DNA of 11,682 nucleotides. Source: Phocaeicola_A sp964580305. Its GTDB lineage: Bacteria > Bacteroidota > Bacteroidia > Bacteroidales > Bacteroidaceae. Positions within the stretch are counted from its first letter, which is position 1; every line of letters begins with the position of its first letter. The notes beneath the pieces were generated by a model, which did no database searches, was not told where the DNA came from, and worked only from the letters and a program-made list of their open reading frames with translations. This document shows, one piece after another, positions 1 to 7,077 of the stretch. Made by a program: the position numbers and the translations under genes. The DNA is taken from NCBI GenBank assembly GCA_964580305.1, contig CAZOKL010000071.1, forward strand, positions 1 to 11,682. Reading direction: 5' to 3'.

Positions 1-69
1 ACGGATGTGGTGAATGAGTTTCTCGTGAGGTTTGAGTGGGACAAGAAAGGGAAAAATTTTCTGTTCTGA
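1..69 (+). CDS. Possible 3' end of a gene entering from the left edge
   Basis: Frame 1 is open from the first base to a TGA at 67-69 and gives 22 residues ending in VRFEWDKKGKNFLF. I do not recognise the family. An open stretch this short can easily arise by chance. It stops about ten bases before the left arm of an inverted repeat (80-205), so it could be the tail of a gene beside or inside a degraded mobile element. The upstream sequence is needed to decide. Confidence 0.25.
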   Translation, partial: TDVVNEFLVRFEWDKKGKNFLF

Positions 70-79
70 AAAAATGAAA

Positions 80-205
80 GTACCAACGACTTTGTAGCGG
101 AACAGTAGGTACTTTACTACTGAAAGGGCAAACCCTAATTAAAGCACAGCTGTTAGATGCACTTTTTATAACAGGTGCAACCTATCATTATACAAAAGTT
201 GGTAC
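80..205. repeat. Short segment bounded by imperfect inverted repeats (MITE-like or IS remnant)
   Basis: The left arm GTACCAACGACTTTGTA (80-96) and the reverse complement of the right arm, GTACCAACTTTTGTA (191-205), match in 14 of 15 bases of the shorter arm, with a two-base gap. The arms enclose about 94 bases with no open frame. The right arm lies exactly where the neighbouring integrase sequence stops resembling its family. A third GGTAC copy at 108-112 could make a nested hairpin with 80-84. No convincing target-site duplication is visible (flanks are tgaaa and aataa). It could be a MITE, the fused ends of a deleted insertion sequence, or a chance dyad. Confidence 0.4.
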
Positions 206-595
206 AATAAAGTATATAGTTGCGTTTTCTTTAGCTCCTCGAGCGATATACTCATCAATGAAGTCGACAAATACTTTCTCGGACTTTGAATTATCAGAGG
301 TCAATTCTTCGATTTGTTCTTTAAGAGCCTTGTCTGTCATTCCTTTCAGTCTTCCACTTTCTTCAAGTTGAAAAAGAAAATGCACGACTTTGTTTAGTAG
401 GTTCCGTAAGAAAATGTTTTTAGGACGATAATTACGTTCGTTCTTATTATATTCATTTCCTGTCCATGTGTCATTGGTAGCGGTGAACACGGTATTGACA
501 AGAAACTTCCCATTATGACGGATATACATCTTAACGGGGTAGGTAGAATCCTTCTTCTCCCGTCATGTGTCTAAGTAAAATCTTACTGTGGCCAT
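188..595 (-). pseudogene. Tyrosine recombinase (integrase) N-terminal fragment, nonsense-mutated and truncated
   Basis: The minus-strand reading frame starts with ATG at 595 (MATVRFYLDT), meets an in-frame TGA at 563-565, then continues as REKKDSTYPVKMYIRHNGKF and on to 188. The opening, the phrase NTVFTATNDTWTGNEYNKNE and the segment LLNKVVHFLFQLEESGRLKG are typical of the arm-binding and SAM-like N-terminal domains of Bacteroides conjugative-element integrases, which are usually about 400 residues. Only about 130 codons remain. The catalytic domain with its R-H-R-Y residues is absent, and the last residues (FIVPTFV) are out of family and encoded by the adjacent inverted repeat. The gene is therefore dead through both a stop codon and loss of its 3' part. 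An internal ATG at 529 would make 113 residues, but these could not act as a recombinase. It is probably a relic of an element that integrated next to the tRNA operon. Confidence 0.8.
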
Positions 596-640
596 CTTAT
601 AATCGTTATTGCTGTGAAAATTTGCACCGGATTTGCACCA

Positions 641-648
641 CAAAGTTA
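641..648 (-). promoter_or_regulatory. Bacteroides-type -7 box of the dead integrase gene
   Basis: On the minus strand the sequence reads TAACTTTG, a perfect TAnnTTTG box, about 45 bases before the integrase ATG at 595. No good TTTG lies 19-21 bases upstream. Between the box and the gene there is a direct repeat, TTTGCACC twice (621-628 and 632-639 on the plus strand). Confidence 0.5.
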
Positions 649-703
649 CAAAACACCCCATAATAACCCCTTAAAACCGTAGTTTAAATCGTATTAAAGC
701 AAT

Positions 704-733
704 AAAAAAGGAGCTATCAATTTAGATAACCCC
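704..733 (-). terminator. Intrinsic terminator of the tRNA operon
   Basis: On the minus strand GGGGTTATC (733-725), a six-base loop and GATAGCTCC (718-710) form nine continuous pairs, two of them G-U, followed directly by six T residues (709-704). It lies about 15 bases after the 3' end of tRNA-Glu. It separates the tRNA operon from the integrase relic, so the terminator was not disrupted by insertion. Confidence 0.85.
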
Positions 734-748
734 TTGATTATTAGTTTG

Positions 749-820
749 TAGCGCCTACGGGAATCGAACCCGTGTTCCATGCGTGAGAGGCATGTGTCCT
801 AGCCGCTAGACGAAAGCGCC
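749..820 (-). tRNA. tRNA-Glu (CTC)
   Basis: This 72-base gene reads GGCGCTT at its 5' end and pairs with AGGCGCT before discriminator A (one G-U closing pair and one internal G-U). The anticodon stem CATGC/GCATG closes a seven-base loop CTCTCAC, giving anticodon CTC. The T arm CGGGTTCGATTCCCG is canonical. CCA is not encoded. It is the last gene of the Cys-Ser-Glu operon and is followed by an intrinsic terminator. Confidence 0.95.
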
Positions 821-833
821 TTGTTCATAATTG

Positions 834-921
834 CGGAAGCTGGGGGATTCGAACCCCCGGTACGGGAAATCCGTACGGCAGTTTAGCAAACTGCTGGTTT
901 CAGCCACTCACCCAAACTTCC
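834..921 (-). tRNA. tRNA-Ser (GCT)
   Basis: This 88-base class II tRNA has acceptor arms GGAAGTT and AGCTTCC with discriminator G, as expected for serine. The anticodon stem GCAGT/ACTGC closes the loop TTGCTAA, giving anticodon GCT, which reads AGC and AGU. The long variable arm (GTACGG...CCGTAC) and the T arm GGGGGTTCGAATCCCCC are clear. CCA is not encoded. It sits 13 bases from tRNA-Glu and 20 from tRNA-Cys. Confidence 0.96.
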
Positions 922-941
922 TTCTCTCCACATCTAGAGAG

Positions 942-1012
942 AGGTTCCTGGCGGACTCGAACCGCCGTGGACGGTTTTGCAGACCGCTACCTAGCCACTC
1001 GGTCAAGGAACC
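942..1012 (-). tRNA. tRNA-Cys (GCA)
   Basis: This 71-base tRNA has acceptor arms GGTTCCT and AGGAACC and discriminator T (U73), the identity base for cysteinyl-tRNA synthetase. The anticodon stem GCGGT/ACCGT (one G-U) closes the loop CTGCAAA with anticodon GCA. The T arm reads GGCGGTTCGAGTCCGCC. It is first in the tRNA operon, with its promoter about 55 bases upstream. Confidence 0.96.
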
Positions 1013-1066
1013 TTTTATAGGTCTTTGCTGTTTTTGTAAACCTTGTTTTCCTTAGTTTTGCGGTTG

Positions 1067-1097
1067 CAAAGGTAGTATATTTTTTCATATCTCCAAC
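1067..1097 (-). promoter_or_regulatory. Promoter of the tRNA Cys-Ser-Glu operon
   Basis: On the minus strand TACCTTTG (1074-1067) matches the -7 consensus TAnnTTTG. GTTG (1097-1094) matches three of four bases of the -33 consensus TTTG, with the preferred 19-base spacer. The upstream element overlaps the stop codon of the FeoB-associated gene. No terminator is visible between that gene and the tRNAs, so read-through from the iron operon is also possible. Confidence 0.6.
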
Positions 1098-1309
1098 TAT
1101 CCACAGCAACTTTTTCTACCCCTAGGACCACTTTTTGCACAATGCTTACGCTTCTCACGCAATTGCCGATGAAGTTCACAACCCGTTGGACAATTGGCAC
1201 AAGGATTATCTCCTTTTTTTATACCTCTGAATGTCTGATAGATTCGGAATCCCATCCAAACTAGAGAGCCAATACCAACAAGAATGACAACTATTTGTTG
1301 GAAGTCCAT
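1097..1309 (-). CDS. FeoB-associated Cys-rich membrane protein
   Basis: This 70-residue protein has one N-terminal membrane segment (about residues 5-22, IVVILVGIGSLVWMGFRI). A short basic tail follows, with six cysteines: C37, C40 and C44 in the pattern CxxCxxxC, then C57 and the pair C68-C69. The length and pattern match the small Cys-rich proteins encoded next to feoB in many Bacteroidetes and Firmicutes. Its ATG lies six bases after the feoB stop (TAA GATAAA ATG), so the two are almost certainly co-transcribed. A membrane-anchored role beside FeoB in cytoplasmic Fe(II) handling, by thiol binding or redox, is plausible but is inference. The reaction is not known. The C-terminus is lysine/arginine-rich, suggesting the Cys tail is cytoplasmic. 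Confidence 0.88.
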   Translation of the reverse strand: MDFQQIVVILVGIGSLVWMGFRIYQTFRGIKKGDNPCANCPTGCELHRQLREKRKHCAKSGPRGRKSCCG

Positions 1310-1315
1310 TTTATC

Positions 1316-3808
1316 TTAAATGAATAACAATCCTATCTGATGAACAGCAAACGACACACCCCAAGCCAACACGGTTGTATAACCGGCCGTAAACAAAGCC
1401 CACTTCCACTTTCCTGTCTCTCCCTTGATGGCTGCTATAGTTGCGATACAAGGGAAATAAATGAGAGTGAAAAGTAAATAGCAGAATGCCACCAACGGCG
1501 TGATATGCAACCGTTGTGCCAACTGAACACTATCAACATTGCCATCGTCTGCATAAAGCACACCAAGTGTACTGACTACCAATTCTTTGGCTCCAGTACC
1601 TGTAAGCAGACCAATACTCATTTTCCAATCAAAACCAAGCGGTTCCATGACCGGTTCGATAGCTTTTCCTATTATTCCAATATAAGAATTTTCTTGCTGG
1701 ATGGCTTGAGTGGGATAGGCATCATGGTTTGGATAATATCCCAAGAACCAAATAATGATAGATGCAATCATAATGATGCCACCCATCTTCTTCAAATACA
1801 AACGACCTTTTTCCCAAGTATGCCGCAAGATGGATTTGATTGTCGGCATTCGATATGGAGGAAGTTCCATGACGAATGGCGTATCATCACCTTTCACTAA
1901 GAAGCGGCTGAACAAGCGTGCCATCAAGACAGCCAAAATGATACCTATAGCATACAGTGAGAGCAACACCAGACTGGCATTTTTAGGGAAAAATGCACCA
2001 ATAAGCACCAAATAAATAGGTAAACGGGCACTGCATGACATCAACGGTGTGATGAGCATTGTCACCAGACGAGCCTTGCGGTTCTCGATGGTACGTGAAG
2101 CCATAATAGCAGGAACATTGCAACCAAATCCCATGATAAGAGGAATAAATGACTTACCATGCAATCCCATTTTATGCATAAGTTTATCCATAATAAACGC
2201 AGCACGCGCCATATAACCTGAGTCTTCCATAATGGAAATAAAAAGATAGAGAATCAAGATATTGGGCAAAAAGACAATGACACTGCCCACACCACCGATA
2301 ATACCATCGACTACCATGTCTTTCAACGGACCCTCCGGCATATAACTTTGCACCAAATTACCCAACTGTTCGACCAGCCATTCAATGCCCTGCATGGGAT
2401 AGTCACCCAACATGTAAGTACTTTCAAACATGATAAAAAGCAACAAAAAGAAAAACGGGAACCCCCATATACGGTGAGTAACAATAGAATCAATGATTTT
2501 AGTGGTCTGTTCTTTTTGTTGATGATTATCAACATAGGTCTCACGCAAAGCACCTTCGATGAAACCATATTTTGCATCTGTCAACGCCGATTCACAGTCT
2601 TCATTGAGCATTTCTTTGACACGTTTGGAAACCTTGTTACGTATCGTCAATATCTCCTCACCATTAGGCAACTGTTTGATGATTCTTTCTATCAGACTGT
2701 CATTCTCCAGTAATTTAATGGCCAGAAAGCGTGTGGAGTATTTATAACGTATATCTTCATTTTTGCATATAGCCTTCTTCACTTCTTCTATGGCAGCCTC
2801 CAACTCCGGCCCGTGATTGATGTGGATATGGCGATAAAAATGACGTTCCTTGGGATTACCATTCTCATATTTATGCGTGAAGTCTGCCTTGTGCCCTTCA
2901 TGTACGACTTCGTGCACATCTTTCTTGTGCCAGTCCTGTAACTCTTTCAAGAATTGAGGATTGATTTCCCCCTTGTCATTCAAGAAGTCACCACCTTCAT
3001 CATAGATATTAATGATAACATGAAACAAATGGTCAATGCCCTTGTTCGTACGACATACAGTAGGAACCATCGGTACTCCCAGCAACTTGCTGAGCATACG
3101 ATAGTCCAACTTATTGCCACTGGCTTCCAATTCGTCATACATATTGAGCGCAACAACCATGCGCACGTTCATATCAATAAGTTGGGTCGTAAGATACAGG
3201 TTACGCTCCAAATTGGAAGCATCAACCACATTGATGATGATGTCGGGAGTTTCCTCAATAATGTGCCGACGCACATAAACCTCCTCCGGAGTATAAGCAG
3301 AGAGAGAATACGTACCCGGCAAGTCCACTATGCGAAATCTATAACCTTGAAACTCAAAATGTCCTTCTTTGGCATCCACAGTCACACCGCTGTAATTGCC
3401 CACATGTTCATGCGCCCCGGAAGCAATGTTGAACAAAGAAGTCTTTCCACAGTTCGGGTTGCCCACAAGCGCGACATTAATGATGTGCCGTTTATCACGG
3501 GCCATGTCTTTCAACTCCTGTTCTAATGGAATGTTCTCGGCTATGCCTTTCTGATACTCGCTTTTGATTTGTTCTTTAGCTTCGTTTTCACTGATAATCT
3601 CAATCATGGACGCCTCTTGGCGACGCAAGGAGACTTCATAGCCGAGGATTCGATATTTGATGGGGTCTTTCAAAGGAGCATTCAAAAGGACTTCCACCGA
3701 GTTGCCTTTTATGAAGCCCATTTCCACAATGCGCTTACGGAAACCTCCATGCCCAAGCACCTTCACAATGATTCCTTTTTCTCCTGTTCTTAGTTCTGAC
3801 AATCGCAT
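1316..3808 (-). CDS. feoB: Ferrous iron transport protein, FeoA-FeoB fusion
   Basis: This is an inner-membrane Fe(II) transporter with 830 residues from the ATG at 3808. Residues 1-75 form a FeoA (SH3-like) domain. A GTPase domain follows: G1 GNPNCGKT (116-123), G2 Thr in VTVD (about 143), G3 DLPG (162-165) and G4 NMYD (222-225). A His-rich segment lies at 294-332. The membrane part follows from about 445, with GCNVP (562-566), SCSARLP (591-597) and KELVVSTLG (741-749), the hallmarks of the two Gate repeats. FeoA and FeoB are separate proteins in E. coli; fusion is common in Bacteroidetes. An upstream in-frame GTG at 3835 would add nine residues. I reject it because its G is the last base of a near-perfect -7 promoter box, so it would lie upstream of the transcript. 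All motifs look intact. It is divergent from tilS and followed by the Cys-rich partner. Confidence 0.95.
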   Translation of the reverse strand: MRLSELRTGEKGIIVKVLGHGGFRKRIVEMGFIKGNSVEVLLNAPLKDPIKYRILGYEVSLRRQEASMIEIISENEAKEQIKSEYQKGIAENIPLEQELKDMARDKRHIINVALVGNPNCGKTSLFNIASGAHEHVGNYSGVTVDAKEGHFEFQGYRFRIVDLPGTYSLSAYTPEEVYVRRHIIEETPDIIINVVDASNLERNLYLTTQLIDMNVRMVVALNMYDELEASGNKLDYRMLSKLLGVPMVPTVCRTNKGIDHLFHVIINIYDEGGDFLNDKGEINPQFLKELQDWHKKDVHEVVHEGHKADFTHKYENGNPKERHFYRHIHINHGPELEAAIEEVKKAICKNEDIRYKYSTRFLAIKLLENDSLIERIIKQLPNGEEILTIRNKVSKRVKEMLNEDCESALTDAKYGFIEGALRETYVDNHQQKEQTTKIIDSIVTHRIWGFPFFFLLLFIMFESTYMLGDYPMQGIEWLVEQLGNLVQSYMPEGPLKDMVVDGIIGGVGSVIVFLPNILILYLFISIMEDSGYMARAAFIMDKLMHKMGLHGKSFIPLIMGFGCNVPAIMASRTIENRKARLVTMLITPLMSCSARLPIYLVLIGAFFPKNASLVLLSLYAIGIILAVLMARLFSRFLVKGDDTPFVMELPPYRMPTIKSILRHTWEKGRLYLKKMGGIIMIASIIIWFLGYYPNHDAYPTQAIQQENSYIGIIGKAIEPVMEPLGFDWKMSIGLLTGTGAKELVVSTLGVLYADDGNVDSVQLAQRLHITPLVAFCYLLFTLIYFPCIATIAAIKGETGKWKWALFTAGYTTVLAWGVSFAVHQIGLLFI

Positions 3809-3834
3809 ATTTATCGGTTTACTTTTTTCGCGCA

Positions 3835-3865
3835 CAAAGTTATCCTATTCTTGCTACACTGCAAA
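3835..3865 (-). promoter_or_regulatory. Promoter of the feoAB operon
   Basis: On the minus strand TTTG (3865-3862), a 19-base spacer and TAACTTTG (3842-3835) match the Bacteroides -33/-7 consensus exactly. Transcription should start a few bases downstream, near 3831-3828. That leaves a leader of about 20-23 A-rich bases before the ATG at 3808 and no Shine-Dalgarno. The placement fixes the feoB start codon. Confidence 0.8.
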
Positions 3866-3948
3866 CCTATTTAGAACGTTTTTAAATAAGGCTTCGATGA
3901 ATACCTACTTATTGCTATAAGCACATCCAGTCGTTTCTGACGTGACAT

Positions 3949-3986
3949 TGGCCGAATGGCAAAAACACGTTACATGCCAACGGCCA
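3949..3986. promoter_or_regulatory. Imperfect dyad upstream of tilS
   Basis: TGGCC-gaa-TGGCA (3949-3961) is mirrored by TGCCA-ac-GGCCA (3975-3986): ten complementary pairs interrupted by a small internal bulge, around a 13-base centre. It lies where a -33 element of the tilS promoter would be expected, in the 207-base region between feoB and tilS. It could be a repressor or activator site, or a chance dyad. The rest of this intergenic region shows only a short CTTAT/ATAAG dyad (3908-3921). Confidence 0.35.
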
Positions 3987-4003
3987 CCTTCAAATAAATT
4001 ACG

Positions 4004-4011
4004 TACTTTTG
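4004..4011 (+). promoter_or_regulatory. -7 box of tilS
   Basis: TACTTTTG matches TAnnTTTG and ends only four bases before the tilS ATG (4016). No TTTG stands 19-21 bases upstream; the dyad at 3949-3986 occupies that region. With normal spacing the transcript would start at or within a base or two of the ATG, so the message would be leaderless or nearly so. Confidence 0.5.
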
Positions 4012-4015
4012 CAGT

Positions 4016-5380
4016 ATGTTTACCAGACGAATAGCCGAATTTATCTCATCTGAAAGATTATTGTCACATGATGCACTGGTCTTGGTGGCTGTAAGCGGAG
4101 GTGCCGATTCTGTCGCATTGCTCTGTGTACTCAAACAATTGGGTTACAAACTCTCTGCCATCCACTGCAACTTCCATTTGCGCGGCACGGAATCTGACCG
4201 TGACGAATCTTTCGTGCGCGACCTTTGCAAAAAAGAAAACGTATCCTTGGAAGTGGTGCACTTTGAGACACAGACTTATGCATCCCGACACAAGATGTCT
4301 GTCGAAATGGCTGCACGGGAACTTCGCTATGAAGCATTCGAAACTTTACGAAAAAAGATACAGGCTAAAGCCATAGCCGTGGGGCATCACCGGGACGACT
4401 GCGTGGAAACACTCCTACTGAACCTCATCCGAGGAACCGGCATCAACGGCCTGAAAGGTATCCGCCCTAAAAACGGACATGTGATACGTCCGCTGCTGGC
4501 TGTGTCACGACAGGACATCACAGACTTCCTGATGCGCATCGGACAAAACTACGTGACCGACAGTACCAATCTGAATGACGACTACACACGCAATAAAATC
4601 CGCCTGAACATTCTCCCCCGAATGGAGCAAATCAATCCTTCGGTCAAAAACAGTTTGATGGAAACCGCTGCAAGACTGAGCGATGTTGCCACCATTTATA
4701 ATAAAGTGATGGGAACGGAAAAACATCGGGTGTCGTCCATCCTCCCCGACGGTACTCTGCGCATCGACCAGGCAGAATGGCAAAAGTGTGACGCCCCCAA
4801 GAGTCTGCTCTACGAATTGCTGGCTCCATTCGGATTTCACTCGACACAAGTCGACGACGTCTGTCTTTCGGCCTTGCGAACTCCTGGACGGCGCTTCCGC
4901 TCTGCCACCCACGAAGTGCTGAGCGATCGTGGTTGCTGGCTCGTTTATCCTCTCCGCCAGATGGCAGACATTTCATTTGAAATCAATATGGAAGATGGGG
5001 GGCATTGCCACACATTGCCCGACGGCACAGGACAACTGACCTGGGAGATTCTTGACATTAAAGATTTTGAACTCTCCCGCTCCAAAGACACCGCCTGCCT
5101 GGACGCCGACAAACTGTTGTTCCCACTGACGGTACGCCGTGCAGTTCAAGGCGACAAATTCATGCCCTTCGGAATGAAAGGAAAAAAGTTGTTGAGCGAC
5201 TACATGACTGACCGCAAATTCTCACTCCGACAGAAAGCACAACAGTGGGTTGTGTGCAGCAAAGGACAAATCATCTGGATGATTGGAGAACGCATCGACG
5301 AACGTTATCGTGTAACGGAGCTTACACGTACAGTCTTTCGCATGACAGTCAAGCCCGACCGTTCTTTGTCTAAGAAATAA
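4016..5380 (+). CDS. tilS: tRNA(Ile)-lysidine synthase
   Basis: This cytoplasmic enzyme of 454 residues uses ATP and lysine to convert C34 of the CAU-anticodon tRNA-Ile into lysidine, so the tRNA reads AUA instead of AUG. The N-terminal domain carries the PP-loop SGGADS (27-32), HCNFHLRG (50-57) and GHHRDDCVETLLLNL (122-136), all diagnostic of TilS. The C-terminal tRNA-binding domain is present, with RRAVQGDKFMPFGMKGKK (374-391) and LLSDYMTDRKF just after. Length is normal for the Bacteroidetes form. The ATG at 4016 gives the usual MFTxRIAEFI beginning; the nearest in-frame alternative would cut into the fold. It is a single-gene unit, divergent from feoB and converging on the envelope operon. 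Confidence 0.96.
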   Translation: MFTRRIAEFISSERLLSHDALVLVAVSGGADSVALLCVLKQLGYKLSAIHCNFHLRGTESDRDESFVRDLCKKENVSLEVVHFETQTYASRHKMSVEMAARELRYEAFETLRKKIQAKAIAVGHHRDDCVETLLLNLIRGTGINGLKGIRPKNGHVIRPLLAVSRQDITDFLMRIGQNYVTDSTNLNDDYTRNKIRLNILPRMEQINPSVKNSLMETAARLSDVATIYNKVMGTEKHRVSSILPDGTLRIDQAEWQKCDAPKSLLYELLAPFGFHSTQVDDVCLSALRTPGRRFRSATHEVLSDRGCWLVYPLRQMADISFEINMEDGGHCHTLPDGTGQLTWEILDIKDFELSRSKDTACLDADKLLFPLTVRRAVQGDKFMPFGMKGKKLLSDYMTDRKFSLRQKAQQWVVCSKGQIIWMIGERIDERYRVTELTRTVFRMTVKPDRSLSKK

Positions 5381-5428
5381 GTACAAGGCCTCTCTTGTGC
5401 AGCCTCCTTTCCACATACACACTTAGAA

Positions 5429-5455
5429 GGAGAAGTCAAAAAATTCTGCTTCTCC
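5429..5455. terminator. Hairpin between convergent genes
   Basis: GGAGAAG (5429-5435) and CTTCTCC (5449-5455) form a perfect seven-pair stem around a 13-base A/T-rich loop, 48 bases after the tilS stop and 12 bases after the stop of the opposing porin gene. The place fits a bidirectional terminator, but neither strand has a real T-run after the stem. Confidence 0.45.
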
Positions 5456-5466
5456 CCCTCTTGTCA

Positions 5467-7023
5467 TCAGAAACGATACCCCAATGTCAATACAGCACGA
5501 TTATTGGTATGTGTCACACTGGCCGTCGGATCGGGTTCGTCAAAAACATAGTTCGTGTAAGGATGAAAATCGGCTTTCTGGTGCGTATAGACGTATGCCA
5601 TGTCTGCATAGAATCCGCCAAAACGGAAGCCCAACCCGACGCTCACATTGTGAGCATCAAAATTGTTCATGAAGTCCACATCCGTGTTGATGCCCTGAGG
5701 GTCGTTAAACTTAAAGGCATTCTTGCTATAGAGAGCCCCCATGTAATTATAGCCCAAGCGCAGGCTCAAATCATCCACTATGCGCGCTTCCAGTCCCACG
5801 CGAAAAGAATTGACCCCTTTGAGATCTTCCTTGACAGTCAGATTCGCTCCTTCCATATCATACCCGCCCGTGTCACGAAACTTAGCCGAAGAATAGTCGG
5901 CATACTCATATTCGGCATCCACCGCCAGGTTCTGTCCAAACGTGTAGGCCGCACTCAGATTGAACTTCCACGGCGTGCGCAAACTATAGTCATACCAATT
6001 GACATATCCATCCGTGTCTACCGACCAATTATTACCTTCCAGTCCATACATCGTCATGCATGACGAGAATACATCACTCAGATTATACCAAATGGGAGTG
6101 TGAATGGCCAGTCCTATACGCAAGGGTGAATATTCAAGCGGGCGGACGATGATGCCGAACTTTGCGTCAAGACCGGAGCCTTTAAGATGATACCGATTCT
6201 CCAGATTCATCGTCGGACTGTCCACTGACCCTATCAGGTCTTCATAATAGGAGGAGTAACGCTTGTAATCCACGTCATAGATGCCTATTGTCAACCCCAA
6301 ATAAACACGGTCTTCCACGTTCAGAGCCACATTGAAATCATAGGCATCAATGCCTCCGCGGCTTTCACTGCGGAAGCCTGTGCGGTCAGCATCCCAATAA
6401 TAAAAGTCACCGGAAGCCTCGTCACCGGTCACGAAACCTGTCAAGCCTCCCATTACGTTCAGCCAACCATACTGGGCATTACTGAAGGGATTATCCGCTC
6501 CATCCAGCATCGCATTGAAATCTTCCGGCGTGTTGCCCACGGCAAGCAAACTGCCGACCATGCTGCGCGAGAGGGACTCATTGTTGGGCGAAGGTCCTCC
6601 CATCTGAAACTTGCTGTTGAAGTTGCTCACCTTCCGGTAATTGAAACCGAAATTCAGAAACCTCACAGTCGTCCGGTTTCCAATCTTGCTGGAATAGACA
6701 AAGCCTATCTGGTCAAAAGAAAACTTTGAAAGGTTGTCCTTATGACTTTCCCCATTGAAGTTTGCTTTCGAAGAGGGATTGAACCATCCAACGGTGAACG
6801 ACACATCGCTACTGCGATAGAGCCCGATGCCGGCCGGATTGGTCGACATGGTGGAAATGTCGCCACCCAATGCGCTCATGGCACCACCCATGCCGACAAA
6901 GCGGGCCGTTCCGTTGAGCTGGTTTTCCATCAAGGTTCCGGCAGTGTAGGATGTCTGTGCCTGAACAGTCAGTGTCAGCGTCGCCATCAATGCCAACGCG
7001 CAGAGTTTATGTCTTTGTTTCAT
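5467..7023 (-). CDS. OmpP1/FadL/TodX-family outer-membrane protein
   Basis: This protein of 518 residues has a signal peptide (MKQRHKLCALALMATLTLTV, then QA) with likely cleavage after A22. The mature N-terminus contains the family signature MGGAMSALGGDISTMSTNPAGIG (45-67), in which NPAGIG is typical of FadL-like porins. The rest alternates short hydrophobic and aromatic strands with polar turns (for example RLGYNYMGALYSKNAF, VSVGLGFRFGGFYADMAYVY). It ends in LTLGYRF, with the terminal Phe expected of a BAM-assembled barrel. FadL proteins carry hydrophobic molecules across the outer membrane; Bacteroides relatives are sometimes labelled hemin receptors, but nothing here proves a substrate. 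It is 54 bases downstream of the aromatic-rich secreted protein with no promoter box between, so it is probably the second gene of that operon. Confidence 0.88.
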   Translation of the reverse strand: MKQRHKLCALALMATLTLTVQAQTSYTAGTLMENQLNGTARFVGMGGAMSALGGDISTMSTNPAGIGLYRSSDVSFTVGWFNPSSKANFNGESHKDNLSKFSFDQIGFVYSSKIGNRTTVRFLNFGFNYRKVSNFNSKFQMGGPSPNNESLSRSMVGSLLAVGNTPEDFNAMLDGADNPFSNAQYGWLNVMGGLTGFVTGDEASGDFYYWDADRTGFRSESRGGIDAYDFNVALNVEDRVYLGLTIGIYDVDYKRYSSYYEDLIGSVDSPTMNLENRYHLKGSGLDAKFGIIVRPLEYSPLRIGLAIHTPIWYNLSDVFSSCMTMYGLEGNNWSVDTDGYVNWYDYSLRTPWKFNLSAAYTFGQNLAVDAEYEYADYSSAKFRDTGGYDMEGANLTVKEDLKGVNSFRVGLEARIVDDLSLRLGYNYMGALYSKNAFKFNDPQGINTDVDFMNNFDAHNVSVGLGFRFGGFYADMAYVYTHQKADFHPYTNYVFDEPDPTASVTHTNNRAVLTLGYRF

Positions 7024-7077
7024 AATTTTTTTCTTCTTGGTTTAGATTCATACTGTTGTTTCTCTTGACGAGCTGTT

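Noticed and set aside
749..770. 3' end of tRNA-Glu as an attachment site for the integrase relic
   Set aside because: No second copy of the tRNA 3' end is present in positions 1-740, and the operon's own terminator still stands between the tRNA and the integrase.
831..1055. 74-residue open frame on the plus strand
   Set aside because: It runs across tRNA-Ser and tRNA-Cys, both with complete cloverleafs on the other strand.
2954..3526. 190-residue open frame on the plus strand
   Set aside because: It is opposite the GTPase domain of feoB, whose motifs are all intact on the minus strand.
3908..3921. CTTAT-tgct-ATAAG dyad as a Fur box for feoB
   Set aside because: It has five pairs only, lies about 45 bases upstream of the -33 element, and has no resemblance to a full 19-bp Fur box.
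5395..6063. 222-residue open frame on the plus strand
   Set aside because: It lies opposite the FadL-like gene, which has a signal peptide, family motifs and a terminal Phe. The plus-strand protein has no recognisable feature.
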